Assembly (NCBI GenBank): GCA_001898145.1
Contig: MKSR01000020.1
Span: 96,895-160,894, forward strand
Direction: 5' to 3'
From: Dyadobacter sp. 50-39
GTDB taxonomy: Bacteria; Bacteroidota; Bacteroidia; Cytophagales; Spirosomataceae
Length of the DNA: 64,000 nucleotides
Positions 1 through 7,576 of the stretch are shown piece by piece. Both the position numbers and the translations under genes were made by a program. Under the pieces are notes generated by a model. The model was not told the origin of the DNA and made no database searches. It saw only the letters and a list, made by a program, of their open reading frames with translations. Positions within the stretch are counted from its first letter, which is position 1; every line of letters starts with the position of its first letter.

Positions 1-1
1 A

Positions 2-418
2 CGCGAGCTGATCGGTACTTATGTATCGTCCCGAAACGATTGTTTCTTTTGCCAGACGATCCACGGCGCCATTGCCAGCGCTTACCTGGAAGACGAAGAC
101 TGGTCTTTTGTAAAGAGCGTCAAGGACAATTTTGAAGAAACTGAATTGTCCGACAAAATGAAGGCGCTGCTATCCATCGCAGGAAGTGTTCAGCGAGGGG
201 GCAAGCACGTTACCGCTGAGCAAATCGCGCGGGCCCGGGAACACGGTGCCGACGATCGCCAGATCCACGATACCGTCCTCATCGCCGCCGCATTCTGTAT
301 GTTTAACCGGTACGTCGATGGCCTCGCCACCACCGCACCCACCGACCCGGACGTATACCGGGCCCGCGCCGTGAATGTGATTGCGAATGGGTATTCGGCG
401 GTGAAGGGGTATGACTGA
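2..418 (+). CDS. AhpD/carboxymuconolactone decarboxylase-like peroxidase-related protein, 5' truncated
   Basis: The reading frame is open from the window edge, so the start lies upstream. The visible 138 residues hold the AhpD/CMD signature near residues 13-22 (NDCFFCQTIHG), a CxxC pair followed by His at the usual spacing. In AhpD this pair is the redox-active thiol centre that reduces peroxiredoxin or removes peroxides. The rest is helical, as the family is. A strong shared terminator follows 25 bases after the stop. The family call is fairly firm; the substrate is not known. An internal TTG at 146 would remove the CxxC motif and is not a credible start. Confidence 0.8.
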   Translation, partial: RELIGTYVSSRNDCFFCQTIHGAIASAYLEDEDWSFVKSVKDNFEETELSDKMKALLSIAGSVQRGGKHVTAEQIARAREHGADDRQIHDTVLIAAAFCMFNRYVDGLATTAPTDPDVYRARAVNVIANGYSAVKGYD

Positions 419-442
419 AAGTGAGCAGATCGAATGCGCTTA

Positions 443-482
443 AACAAAAATGAGTTGCCCATCTGGGCAACTCATTTTTGTT
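443..482. terminator. Bidirectional intrinsic terminator
   Basis: A perfect inverted repeat has the arm AAAAATGAGTTGCCC, the loop ATCT and the matching arm, with A-runs on the left and T-runs on the right. It sits between two convergent genes and can end both transcripts. Confidence 0.9.
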
Positions 483-496
483 ATCTGGCTTATAAA

Positions 497-1249
497 TTAA
501 GGAACCTCCACTATTGCCTTCTCGCCTACGAATACATGCATGTAAGCAATGTATTTGTCGTGAGAGGAAACGAACTGCGGGTCTAAATTAAGATAATTGA
601 AAATGTAAATTGATTGCTCCGTATCCTGAGCCACAAAGGTGATTGTCTTCGTTACCCACTCGGCTTGTTTCCCTCTCAGATCAAAAACGGTTACACCACT
701 TCCGGCATTTTGACTAATCGTACCAGGAATTTGCACGCGGGCGCCCGGTGCATAGTCCGTTGGTTCTCCGTTTCGGAGATGCACACTGCTTGCCAGAGAA
801 AGCGTTACATCATATTTTTTGCCCGGTTTAAGATGCTTCAATTTGACGGATGCGCGAGAGTCGGTATAATCAGGGCTCAGTACTTTGTATTGGGCAAGAA
901 ACGTTACAAAATTGTTTGCATCGTTGTTATTCGCGCCCGGCGCATTCACAAGCGGCTTGGTCCAGGGGAAGCTCGGGTTACCCCACAGATAACTTTTTGT
1001 GGAAGTGCCTCCTTCGGCAATGCCATTGGGCTGCAAAATAGTCCAATCGGGACGAGTGATGTAGATGCCGGGCGTGCCATCCGTTTTCGAGATGGTCGGC
1101 AAACCTTCTAAGCCGCCTCCGCGTTCATTATTAAATCCGTTTTCTACTTTCTCGTGCTGCGCCACCTGCACATCCTCCTGCGAGCAACTGCTCATCATCA
1201 TGCAAGCCGCCAGCACTAAACCGACTGGTAATTTTTGAATTAAAGTCAT
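497..1249 (-). CDS. Secreted lipoprotein of unknown function
   Basis: This 250-residue protein has a lipoprotein signal peptide ending in MMSSC (lipobox Cys at about residue 22), so it is probably anchored in an outer or inner membrane. The mature part is rich in Gly, Asn, Thr and Tyr. Its C-terminal half (about 120-245) alternates short hydrophobic strands and turns, suggesting a beta-sandwich like those of carbohydrate-binding modules, but I recognise no specific family. It shares a terminator with the upstream convergent gene and stands alone on its strand. Start ATG at 1249 fits the signal peptide. Confidence 0.75.
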   Translation of the reverse strand: MTLIQKLPVGLVLAACMMMSSCSQEDVQVAQHEKVENGFNNERGGGLEGLPTISKTDGTPGIYITRPDWTILQPNGIAEGGTSTKSYLWGNPSFPWTKPLVNAPGANNNDANNFVTFLAQYKVLSPDYTDSRASVKLKHLKPGKKYDVTLSLASSVHLRNGEPTDYAPGARVQIPGTISQNAGSGVTVFDLRGKQAEWVTKTITFVAQDTEQSIYIFNYLNLDPQFVSSHDKYIAYMHVFVGEKAIVEVP

Positions 1250-1379
1250 TGTTTGATAAATGATTTACGTGAATTGTAATTTGAACTGGCTGCAAACCAA
1301 GGCGTTTTAGAAGAGAAAAAAACTTTGAATGAGTGAATGGCAGTCTGCGGTTATTGATGGGGTAGGAAGGGAGTTTTTG

Positions 1380-1387
1380 TAACTTTG
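1380..1387 (+). promoter_or_regulatory. Candidate Bacteroidota -7 element (TAACTTTG)
   Basis: TAACTTTG matches TAnnTTTG and lies 40 bases before the ATG at 1428. An upstream TTG occurs only at a slightly long spacing (ATTG at 1353-1356, 23-base spacer), so this is a moderate match. Confidence 0.45.
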
Positions 1388-1427
1388 ATGGTTATTAAAA
1401 TTAACCTCAACCCCTAAATCCAAACTT

Positions 1428-1895
1428 ATGAAACTGAATTTTCCCTGCATTTTCCTGACAGGCATTGTGATGGTTGCGTGCGGCGGTTCGGGTATAGAAC
1501 ACCAAGCCACAGCGGAAACGACGCCACTCCAAGGTACCTGGAAACTGCTCAGCGGGACGCTGATCGAGAAGGGTGACACTTCGGTGACCGATTACACGAA
1601 CAAAGTTTCCTTCATTAAAATCATCAATGGCAGCCACTTCGCATTTCTGCAGCATGATTTGAACAAAGGCAAAGATTCAACGGCCCGATTTTCCGCCGGC
1701 GGCGGGACTTACACTTTGAAAGACAGTGCCTACACCGAGAACCTGGAATATTATACCGCCCGCGAATGGGAAGGGAACGCGTTCCATTTTACCATTTCCA
1801 TTCAAAATGATACGCTCGTGCAGCGGGGTGTGGAGAAAGTGGAGGCGGCGGGTGTGGAGCGTTTGAATATCGAGAAGTATGTGCGTGTGAAATGA
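1428..1895 (+). CDS. Small lipocalin-like lipoprotein
   Basis: The product has 155 residues. The first 18 form a lipoprotein signal ending in MVAC, so the mature protein would be lipid-anchored. After a short linker comes LQGTWKLLSGT, the N-terminal strand signature of Bacteroidota lipocalin-like domains, followed by alternating strands to the C terminus. Ligand unknown. It is a single gene between its own promoter-like element and a strong terminator. It shares the xGTWK motif with the convergent gene at 1967-2338, so the two may be distant relatives. Confidence 0.7.
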   Translation: MKLNFPCIFLTGIVMVACGGSGIEHQATAETTPLQGTWKLLSGTLIEKGDTSVTDYTNKVSFIKIINGSHFAFLQHDLNKGKDSTARFSAGGGTYTLKDSAYTENLEYYTAREWEGNAFHFTISIQNDTLVQRGVEKVEAAGVERLNIEKYVRVK

Positions 1896-1907
1896 TTTGA
1901 AATGATT

Positions 1908-1953
1908 TTAAAAAGAACAAGCCGGAGGTGATACCCCCGGCTTGTTCTTTTTA
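1908..1953. terminator. Bidirectional intrinsic terminator
   Basis: The arm AAAAAGAACAAGCCGG and its complement CCGGCTTGTTCTTTTT flank a short loop, with A- and T-runs outside. It lies between the stops of two convergent genes. Confidence 0.9.
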
Positions 1954-1966
1954 AGTCGCCCGCTTC

Positions 1967-2338
1967 CTATTTCGCAGCCTCTTTGGTTGCGGTGATCGGA
2001 AATTCGCCGTCTTGTGAAACGATCGTTCCCGTGAGCTTCTCGCCATCCTGCGTCATGGTAACGGTAAGAATGCCGCCCTGGAAGTCCAGTTTAAAAGTCA
2101 CTTTTCCCTGGTCGATGGTCAGTTCCTTCATCTCCATACGTTCCTGCTGGCCGAGATAGCCGGTGGTTTTGTCGTCCTTCCGCTCGAAGGTCATGAAACC
2201 GGTTTCGTACTCGGGCGGTACATTGGAAACCGTGTATTTCCAGGTTCCGATCAGGTCGTTGGCTGTTTTAACGTTTTTGGCGGTTACGGCGAAGATCGTA
2301 AACGCCAGGATCATGGTCAGCAAATGCTTTACTTTCAT
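1967..2338 (-). CDS. Small secreted lipocalin-like protein
   Basis: The 123-residue protein starts with a Sec signal peptide (about residues 1-20, ending AVTAKN; no lipobox Cys). The mature part begins DLIGTWKYTV, resembling small periplasmic proteins built as a beta barrel (lipocalin-like), and ends in a Lys/Glu/Ala tail. Molecular function unknown. Its terminator is shared with the gene at 1428. Confidence 0.7.
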   Translation of the reverse strand: MKVKHLLTMILAFTIFAVTAKNVKTANDLIGTWKYTVSNVPPEYETGFMTFERKDDKTTGYLGQQERMEMKELTIDQGKVTFKLDFQGGILTVTMTQDGEKLTGTIVSQDGEFPITATKEAAK

Positions 2339-2531
2339 TGTGTTAATGGTTTTTGCTTGAACGATTGGTTATTGGCAGGCATAAGACCCACAATTTAGAA
2401 AAAAGCGGATACGTTGCGATCCGGCCGGTATTATATTTTCAATAATGAATTGCAGGCGAGGGTGCCATATAGACTATTCAATGGGTTGATTTGGACACGG
2501 CGGATCGTTAAATTTGTCTAAAAAGCCGGTC

Positions 2532-3527
2532 ATGAAACATCTAACCATCATCGTTCCAGAAGCACAGGGTAACCTCAGCAGCATCGTCGGGGCTTACAAA
2601 ATCTTCTCACGCGCCAACCAATACCATGCAAGCCGGTGGAAAGGGGAAGTTTTTCAGATACAGCTCGCAGGTATGAAGAAGGAGTTCGAGTTGTACGACG
2701 GGCTGTTTGCGATACGGCCGCATACCACCGTGCCGCGGATCGCCCGTACCGATCTGATCATCATCCCCTCTTTGCAGCACGATGTGGTAAAGCCTCTGGA
2801 ACGGAACGCGGAGATCATCGATTGGATCGCGGGGCAATACCGGCAGGGTGCTGAGGTCGCGAGTATTTGCACCGGTGCTTTCCTGCTGGCCGCTACGGGG
2901 CTGCTCGACGGGAAAAACTGCTCGACGCATTGGAATGCCGCCGCACAGTTCAAGTCGCGTTTTCCGCAGGTGAACCTCGTGACCGACCAGGTGATCACCG
3001 ACGAGCAGGGCATTTACACCAACGGCGGGGCATTTTCATTCCTCAACCTGCTGTTGTACCTCGTCGAGAAGTACTATGACCGCGAAACGGCCATTTATTG
3101 CTCCAAGGTGTTCCAGATCGACATCGACCGGAACAGCCAGAGCCCGTTCATCATGTTTACCGGTCAGAAAAGCCATGGCGACGATATGGTGAGGCAAGCG
3201 CAGGAGTACATCGAGCGGCATATAGACGGGAAGTTTTCGTTTGAAGACCTGGCGGCCAATTTCATGATCAACCGCCGAAGTTTCGACCGCCGCTTCATCC
3301 GCGCGACGGGCAACACGCCCGCTACCTACCAGCAGCGCGTACGCGTGGAGGTCGCCAAAAAAGCTTTCGAAACGACGCGAAAGCCTGTTCAGGAAGTGAT
3401 GTTCGAATCGGGTTACACGGATGTGAAGGCATTCAGGGAGATATTCAGGAAACTGACGGGCCTGTCGCCACTCGAATACCGCAACCGTTATAACAAGGAG
3501 CCCGGCTGGGCCATGGAGGCGTATTGA
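2532..3527 (+). CDS. GlxA-family AraC-type transcriptional regulator
   Basis: About 331 residues. Residues 1-190 form a DJ-1/PfpI-like domain with the nucleophile-elbow motif SICTGAFLLAATGLL (Cys near residue 113) and THW after it. Residues 220-325 form an AraC HTH pair (FSFEDLAANFMINRRSFDRR, then the second helix-turn-helix and GLSPLEYR). GlxA-type proteins are usually transcriptional activators whose amidase-like domain is only a sensor. I prefer ATG at 2532 (MKHLTIIVPE) because family members start this way; an upstream in-frame TTG at 2514 is possible. Its stop abuts the stop of the convergent TetR gene with no gap. Confidence 0.9.
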   Translation: MKHLTIIVPEAQGNLSSIVGAYKIFSRANQYHASRWKGEVFQIQLAGMKKEFELYDGLFAIRPHTTVPRIARTDLIIIPSLQHDVVKPLERNAEIIDWIAGQYRQGAEVASICTGAFLLAATGLLDGKNCSTHWNAAAQFKSRFPQVNLVTDQVITDEQGIYTNGGAFSFLNLLLYLVEKYYDRETAIYCSKVFQIDIDRNSQSPFIMFTGQKSHGDDMVRQAQEYIERHIDGKFSFEDLAANFMINRRSFDRRFIRATGNTPATYQQRVRVEVAKKAFETTRKPVQEVMFESGYTDVKAFREIFRKLTGLSPLEYRNRYNKEPGWAMEAY

Positions 3528-4130
3528 TCAGGCTTTCATGCCTTTTACCAGGAGTTGTACCGTCGCCAGCACGCGGTCCATATGGGTATAATCGTTGGTA
3601 ACTTTCGAGAACATAACCCCGCCCTCGATCAATGCAATGATGGAAACGGCCATTTCTTCAGCTTGGATACCCTGACGAAACTCGCCGGCTTCGGTGCCCT
3701 TTTCGATGAGGTTAACCAGGTTCTTTTTCCAATTCAGCAGCGCTTTCGCCGCGCTCAGTTGAAGCGGCACATTGGTATCGTCGGCTTCCACCGCAGTGTT
3801 CAGGATCGGGCAACCTCCGCGGTTGCCGATGCTCGCTATCACATCTTTGTACACGCGGCCATATACCATCATTTTTTCAAAATAGGTCGGTGCCTTGTTC
3901 AGCTGCGCCTGCACAGTATTGAATACCAGCGACCGGTTATATTCAAACACCGCCAGCGCTACCTCCTCTTTGTTCTCGAAATTTCCGTAGATACTGCCCT
4001 TTGTAAGGCCCGTAGCTTCCGTAATATCCGACATGGAAGTGCCTGCATACCCTTTCCGGTTGAAAATCTCGGCGGTTTTCTCAATGATAAAATTCCGGGT
4101 GCGCTCGGCTTTCGTCGTTCCTGTGTTCAT
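3528..4130 (-). CDS. TetR/AcrR-family transcriptional repressor
   Basis: The protein has 200 residues. The N-terminal HTH spans about residues 8-55 (IFNRKGYAGTSMSDITEATG then SIYGNFENKEE), the standard TetR DNA-binding module. The C-terminal helical part includes RGGCPILNTAVEADD, typical of the TetR subgroup that controls small oxidoreductase or efflux genes. A palindrome (4140-4153) sits just ahead of its start codon, so autorepression is likely. No divergent target gene lies next to it; the next genes upstream, the tyrosine operon, run in the same direction. Inducer unknown. Confidence 0.92.
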   Translation of the reverse strand: MNTGTTKAERTRNFIIEKTAEIFNRKGYAGTSMSDITEATGLTKGSIYGNFENKEEVALAVFEYNRSLVFNTVQAQLNKAPTYFEKMMVYGRVYKDVIASIGNRGGCPILNTAVEADDTNVPLQLSAAKALLNWKKNLVNLIEKGTEAGEFRQGIQAEEMAVSIIALIEGGVMFSKVTNDYTHMDRVLATVQLLVKGMKA

Positions 4131-4139
4131 ATTACAAAT

Positions 4140-4153
4140 ATACCAATCGGTAT
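4140..4153. promoter_or_regulatory. Palindromic operator, ATACC-N4-GGTAT
   Basis: The perfect half-sites ATACC and GGTAT separated by AATC start 9 bases upstream of the tetR start codon. Size and position fit an autoregulatory TetR-dimer operator; binding is inferred. Confidence 0.6.
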
Positions 4154-4209
4154 TTATTTTTCCAAGATTGAAAACCGGATTTTAACTTGAAAGTCATTCG
4201 TAATGAACC

Positions 4210-5445
4210 CTAATGTAAGGCCGGAAGCACTTTTCCCCGCAATTCTCCGAAACCGACCCGGATGCGCCCTCTTTGCCCGAATCCGCGCATGATCACTTCG
4301 TCGTGATCTTCCAGGAAGCGTCTTTCCTCTCCGCCGCCCATTTTTAAAGGCTCGGTACCATTCCGCGTTGCTTCGAGCAGGCAGCCCTTTTGGGAAATGT
4401 CGCTGCCGCTGATGGTCCCGGTCGCAAGCAGGTCGCCCGTTTGCAGGTTACAGCCGGTAACGGTATGGTGGGCGATTTGCTGCGCGGCGGTCCAGTAAAT
4501 GTTGCGCGCATTGGTTTGGCCGACTACAAATTCCTCCCCGCTGCCGGGCCTGATGCTTACGGAAAGGGAGAGATCGAAATTCTGATGGGCGCCATCGGCC
4601 AGGTAGGGGAGCGGCGCAGGTTGCTGGTCGGGGGCGGGCACACGAAAGCGTTGCAACGCCTCCCACGTCACGACCCAAGGTGAAACGCCCGAAGCGAAAT
4701 TTTTACTCGTAAATGGCCCTAGCGGCTGGTATTCCCAACGCTGAATGTCCCGCGCCGACCAGTCGTTGAACAGCAATAAACCAAAAATATAGTCCTCCGC
4801 TTCCGCAACAGGAACCGGCTGTCCGAGCGTGGAATCCTTGCCGATCACGAATGCAAGTTCCAGTTCATAATCCAATGCATGAGTGGGTTTGAATGCCGGG
4901 ATGCCGCTTTTCTGGCCGATTTGACCGCAGGGCCTCGTTACCGGTGTCCCCGATACGACCACAGACGATGCCCTGCCGTGGTAGGCGACCGGCAGATGTT
5001 TCCAGTTTGGGAAGAGCGGGTTTTCGGGCCGGAAAAGCTGCCCCACGCTGAATGCGTGCTCCTCGCTCGAATAGAAATCGGTGTAGTTGCCGACTTTGAT
5101 TGGCATATGCATTTGCACCTTATCTTGCGGGACCAGCAGGTGATCGGAAAATTGCCGTAAAACCGAATCCCGGTCGCATAGGGCATCGCGGATGATCTTA
5201 CGCACGTATTCGGAAAAACCGCGGCCAAGCCCGATGAGCTCATTCAGCACGGGTTTCCTGAATGCGCTCCCGGCTTCGGGATGGTGCGGAAACATATTCA
5301 ATGCGTACGCGGCCGCCAGATCCAGCACCCAGTTGCCTACCGCCAGACCGGCGCGAGCGGGACGCTCGTCGCTGAATATGCCGAAAGGCAGGTTATGGAT
5401 TGAAAAATCGGAATCGACGGGAATCGGAAGCCAGGGTTTAAGCAT
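4210..5445 (-). CDS. fahA: Fumarylacetoacetase
   Basis: This 411-residue enzyme hydrolyses fumarylacetoacetate to fumarate and acetoacetate, the last step of tyrosine degradation. The N-terminal domain is followed by the catalytic FAH fold. Recognisable residues are the metal-binding Asp in YTDFYSSEEHA (about 123) with the catalytic His nearby (130), the acidic pair in LDYELELAFVIG (about 194-196) and FNDWSARDIQRWEY (Asp 228). Length fits the family (about 415-430). It is last in the leftward hmgA-hppD-phhA-fahA operon, 15 bases after phhA. Confidence 0.97.
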   Translation of the reverse strand: MLKPWLPIPVDSDFSIHNLPFGIFSDERPARAGLAVGNWVLDLAAAYALNMFPHHPEAGSAFRKPVLNELIGLGRGFSEYVRKIIRDALCDRDSVLRQFSDHLLVPQDKVQMHMPIKVGNYTDFYSSEEHAFSVGQLFRPENPLFPNWKHLPVAYHGRASSVVVSGTPVTRPCGQIGQKSGIPAFKPTHALDYELELAFVIGKDSTLGQPVPVAEAEDYIFGLLLFNDWSARDIQRWEYQPLGPFTSKNFASGVSPWVVTWEALQRFRVPAPDQQPAPLPYLADGAHQNFDLSLSVSIRPGSGEEFVVGQTNARNIYWTAAQQIAHHTVTGCNLQTGDLLATGTISGSDISQKGCLLEATRNGTEPLKMGGGEERRFLEDHDEVIMRGFGQRGRIRVGFGELRGKVLPALH

Positions 5446-5460
5446 AGCATCGGGAGGTTT

Positions 5461-6189
5461 TCAGACCTGCTGGGCCAGATAAGCTTCCAGCAGCGGTTCA
5501 ATGCCGGTTACCGACTCGTAAAGCTGATCGTAAGATTGAATTACAAAGTAGTGGTCCTGGTAACGATCGATATGGTAGGGTGTATCGAGCACGAGCGCAA
5601 GGTCGAAATCGATTTTGGCGACATTGCTGCCCAAGCAGTAGCGGCTCTCGCCCGAGGAGGAAATGATGCCGCCGCCGTAAATTTTCAGTGAACCATTTTC
5701 CCGGATCAGGCCGAATTCGACGGTGTACCAGTACAACCGCGAAATGCGCTGCAGGATTTCCTCCTGATCAATATGTTTTAGTGCTACCTCGCTCAAATGC
5801 GCCATGAAATCGCAGAATGCCTGGCTGCTGAGTAACGGCACATGCCCGAATGTGTCGTGGAACATGTCGGGTTCTTCGAGGTAGTCGATCTGCTCCGGCT
5901 TACGCAGCCAGCTCGACGCCGGGAACTGCCGGTTGTATAAATGCGTGTAAAACTCGCGGTGGGGAATCAGGCCCGGTACCACGTACACTTCCCAGCCCGT
6001 GAGGGAACGGAGCGCGGGATTGGTTTCGCTTTCAAAATGCGGGATATGGTCGGCCACGAACTTCACTTTTTCAATGCCATCCAGATATGCCTGGCTGGCA
6101 ATTTGCGGCAGCTGCTTCATTTGCCGTTCGAAAAGCTGCTTCCACATCCGGTGGTCAGCTTCGGTGTATTGTTCATAATCCTGGTTCAT
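5461..6189 (-). CDS. phhA: Phenylalanine 4-hydroxylase (aromatic amino acid hydroxylase)
   Basis: The 242-residue monodomain enzyme converts phenylalanine to tyrosine using O2 and a tetrahydropterin. The iron ligands are visible as His 111 and His 116 in DMFHDTFGHVPLL and Glu 158 in YWYTVEFGL, with normal spacing. Length matches bacterial PhhA without the regulatory domain of animal enzymes. It lies 12 bases after hppD and 15 before fahA, so the operon can take in phenylalanine as well as tyrosine. No pterin carbinolamine dehydratase (phhB) is adjacent. Confidence 0.96.
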   Translation of the reverse strand: MNQDYEQYTEADHRMWKQLFERQMKQLPQIASQAYLDGIEKVKFVADHIPHFESETNPALRSLTGWEVYVVPGLIPHREFYTHLYNRQFPASSWLRKPEQIDYLEEPDMFHDTFGHVPLLSSQAFCDFMAHLSEVALKHIDQEEILQRISRLYWYTVEFGLIRENGSLKIYGGGIISSSGESRYCLGSNVAKIDFDLALVLDTPYHIDRYQDHYFVIQSYDQLYESVTGIEPLLEAYLAQQV

Positions 6190-6201
6190 GGTGGATGTGC
6201 G

Positions 6202-7329
6202 TTAAAGAGTACCCCGCAGCATCTGCTCGCGCTCGATCGCTTCGAACAACGCCTTGAAATTGCCTTTTCCAAATGATTGAGCACCTTTTCTTTGAATGAT
6301 TTCAAAAAACAGGGTAGGGCGCGGCATCACGGGCTTCGTGAAAATCTGCAACAGGTAACCCTCATCATCCCGATCGACGAGAATGCCGAGTTCGCGGAGG
6401 CTTGCAATATCTTCGTCAATAGGGCCGACCCGGCCGAGCAACTCGTCATAATAGGCAGTGGGAACGCGCAAAAATTCCACGCCGCGATCACGCAGGGCGC
6501 GGACGGTGTCAACGATGTGATCGGTAGCGACGGCAATGTGCTGTACGCCCGGTCCGCCGTAAAAGTCGAGGTACTCTTCCACCTGCGATTTCTTTTTTCC
6601 CTCGGCCGGCTCGTTGATCGGAAACTTGATCCGCCCGTTGCCATTGCTCATCACCTTGCTCATCAGTGCCGAGTACTCGGTGGAAATGTCCTTATCGTCG
6701 AAAGACACCATCATTTTAAAACCCATTACTTCCTCGTAAAACTTCACCCAGCGATTCATTTCGTTCCAGCCCACATTGCCCACCATGTGATCGATGTACC
6801 GCAGTCCGACCGGGTCCGGCGAATGCTCGGGCTGCCAGGCTACGAAGCCGGGCAGGAAGATGCCTTCATAATGCTTTCGCTCAACGAACACATGCACGGT
6901 ATCACCATAGGTACATATACCCGAGCGAATGGTCTGGCCGTGGTGATCTTTCTCGGTAACTGGTTCCAAAAAAGGCCTTGCACCCCGGCTGACAGTCTCC
7001 CTGTACGCCTTTTTGGCATCGTCGACCCACAATGCAATGGCCTTCACACCGTCGCCGTGGCGGTCGATGTGGGCTCCGATGGCCGTGCCGCCGTGCAGCG
7101 GCGAGGTGAAAACGAGCCGGATTTTGTCCTGCACCACCACATAGGATTCGCGGTCGGTCAGACCGGTTTCGAGCCCCGCCATCGCCAGCGGCTGAAAACC
7201 GAATGCATTCCGGAAATAATGCGCCGATTGCAACGCATTACCGACATAGAGTTCGACATAATCCGTGCCGTTAATGGGCAAGAAGTCGGTCGTGGCGGGT
7301 TGTGGCGGATGTGCTGTGAGTGTGGACAT
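6202..7329 (-). CDS. hppD: 4-hydroxyphenylpyruvate dioxygenase
   Basis: The 375-residue Fe(II) enzyme turns 4-hydroxyphenylpyruvate into homogentisate. It has two vicinal-oxygen-chelate halves. The iron ligands are His 181 (RYIDHMVGNV), His 264 (GVQHIAVAT) and Glu 343 (FFEIIQRKG), all intact. The length is that of animal-type and Bacteroidota HPPD. It is the second gene of the operon and is separated from hmgA by 239 bases filled with inverted octanucleotide arrays, so it may have its own regulation. ATG at 7329 gives the expected N terminus. Confidence 0.97.
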   Translation of the reverse strand: MSTLTAHPPQPATTDFLPINGTDYVELYVGNALQSAHYFRNAFGFQPLAMAGLETGLTDRESYVVVQDKIRLVFTSPLHGGTAIGAHIDRHGDGVKAIALWVDDAKKAYRETVSRGARPFLEPVTEKDHHGQTIRSGICTYGDTVHVFVERKHYEGIFLPGFVAWQPEHSPDPVGLRYIDHMVGNVGWNEMNRWVKFYEEVMGFKMMVSFDDKDISTEYSALMSKVMSNGNGRIKFPINEPAEGKKKSQVEEYLDFYGGPGVQHIAVATDHIVDTVRALRDRGVEFLRVPTAYYDELLGRVGPIDEDIASLRELGILVDRDDEGYLLQIFTKPVMPRPTLFFEIIQRKGAQSFGKGNFKALFEAIEREQMLRGTL

Positions 7330-7340
7330 TTGTTGATGGA

Positions 7341-7437
7341 TTTTGAATGAGTGGATGATTGAATGATTGAATGATTGAATGAGTGAATGAGTGAATGATT
7401 GAATGATTGAATTTTGAATGACTGAATTTTGAATGAT
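7341..7437. repeat. Octanucleotide tandem array, GAATGATT type (left arm)
   Basis: Imperfect tandem copies of an 8-base unit (GAATGATT, GAATGAGT) with two TTTTGAATGA interruptions. It begins 12 bases from the hppD start codon. The complementary array lies at 7511-7576, so a transcript through the hmgA-hppD gap could fold into a long hairpin with a loop of about 73 bases. Confidence 0.9.
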
Positions 7438-7510
7438 CCGCAGGGAATTTAGAACGACCGAATATTTAATTATGAAGAAATTTTAGATCGTTGCATGATT
7501 GAGTGCCCGG

Positions 7511-7576
7511 AAAATATTCACTCATTCACTCATTCAAAATTTATTCAATCATTCAATCATTCAATCATTCAAAATT
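7511..7576. repeat. Octanucleotide tandem array, TCATTCAA/TCATTCAC type (right arm)
   Basis: Tandem TCATTCAC and TCATTCAA units, the reverse complement of the array at 7341-7437. The hmgA stop codon (7569-7571) is read from within this array, so the repeat reaches into the gene end. Confidence 0.9.

Noticed and set aside
7341-7576. CRISPR array
   Set aside because: Units are 8 bases, directly tandem without unique spacers, and no cas gene is present.
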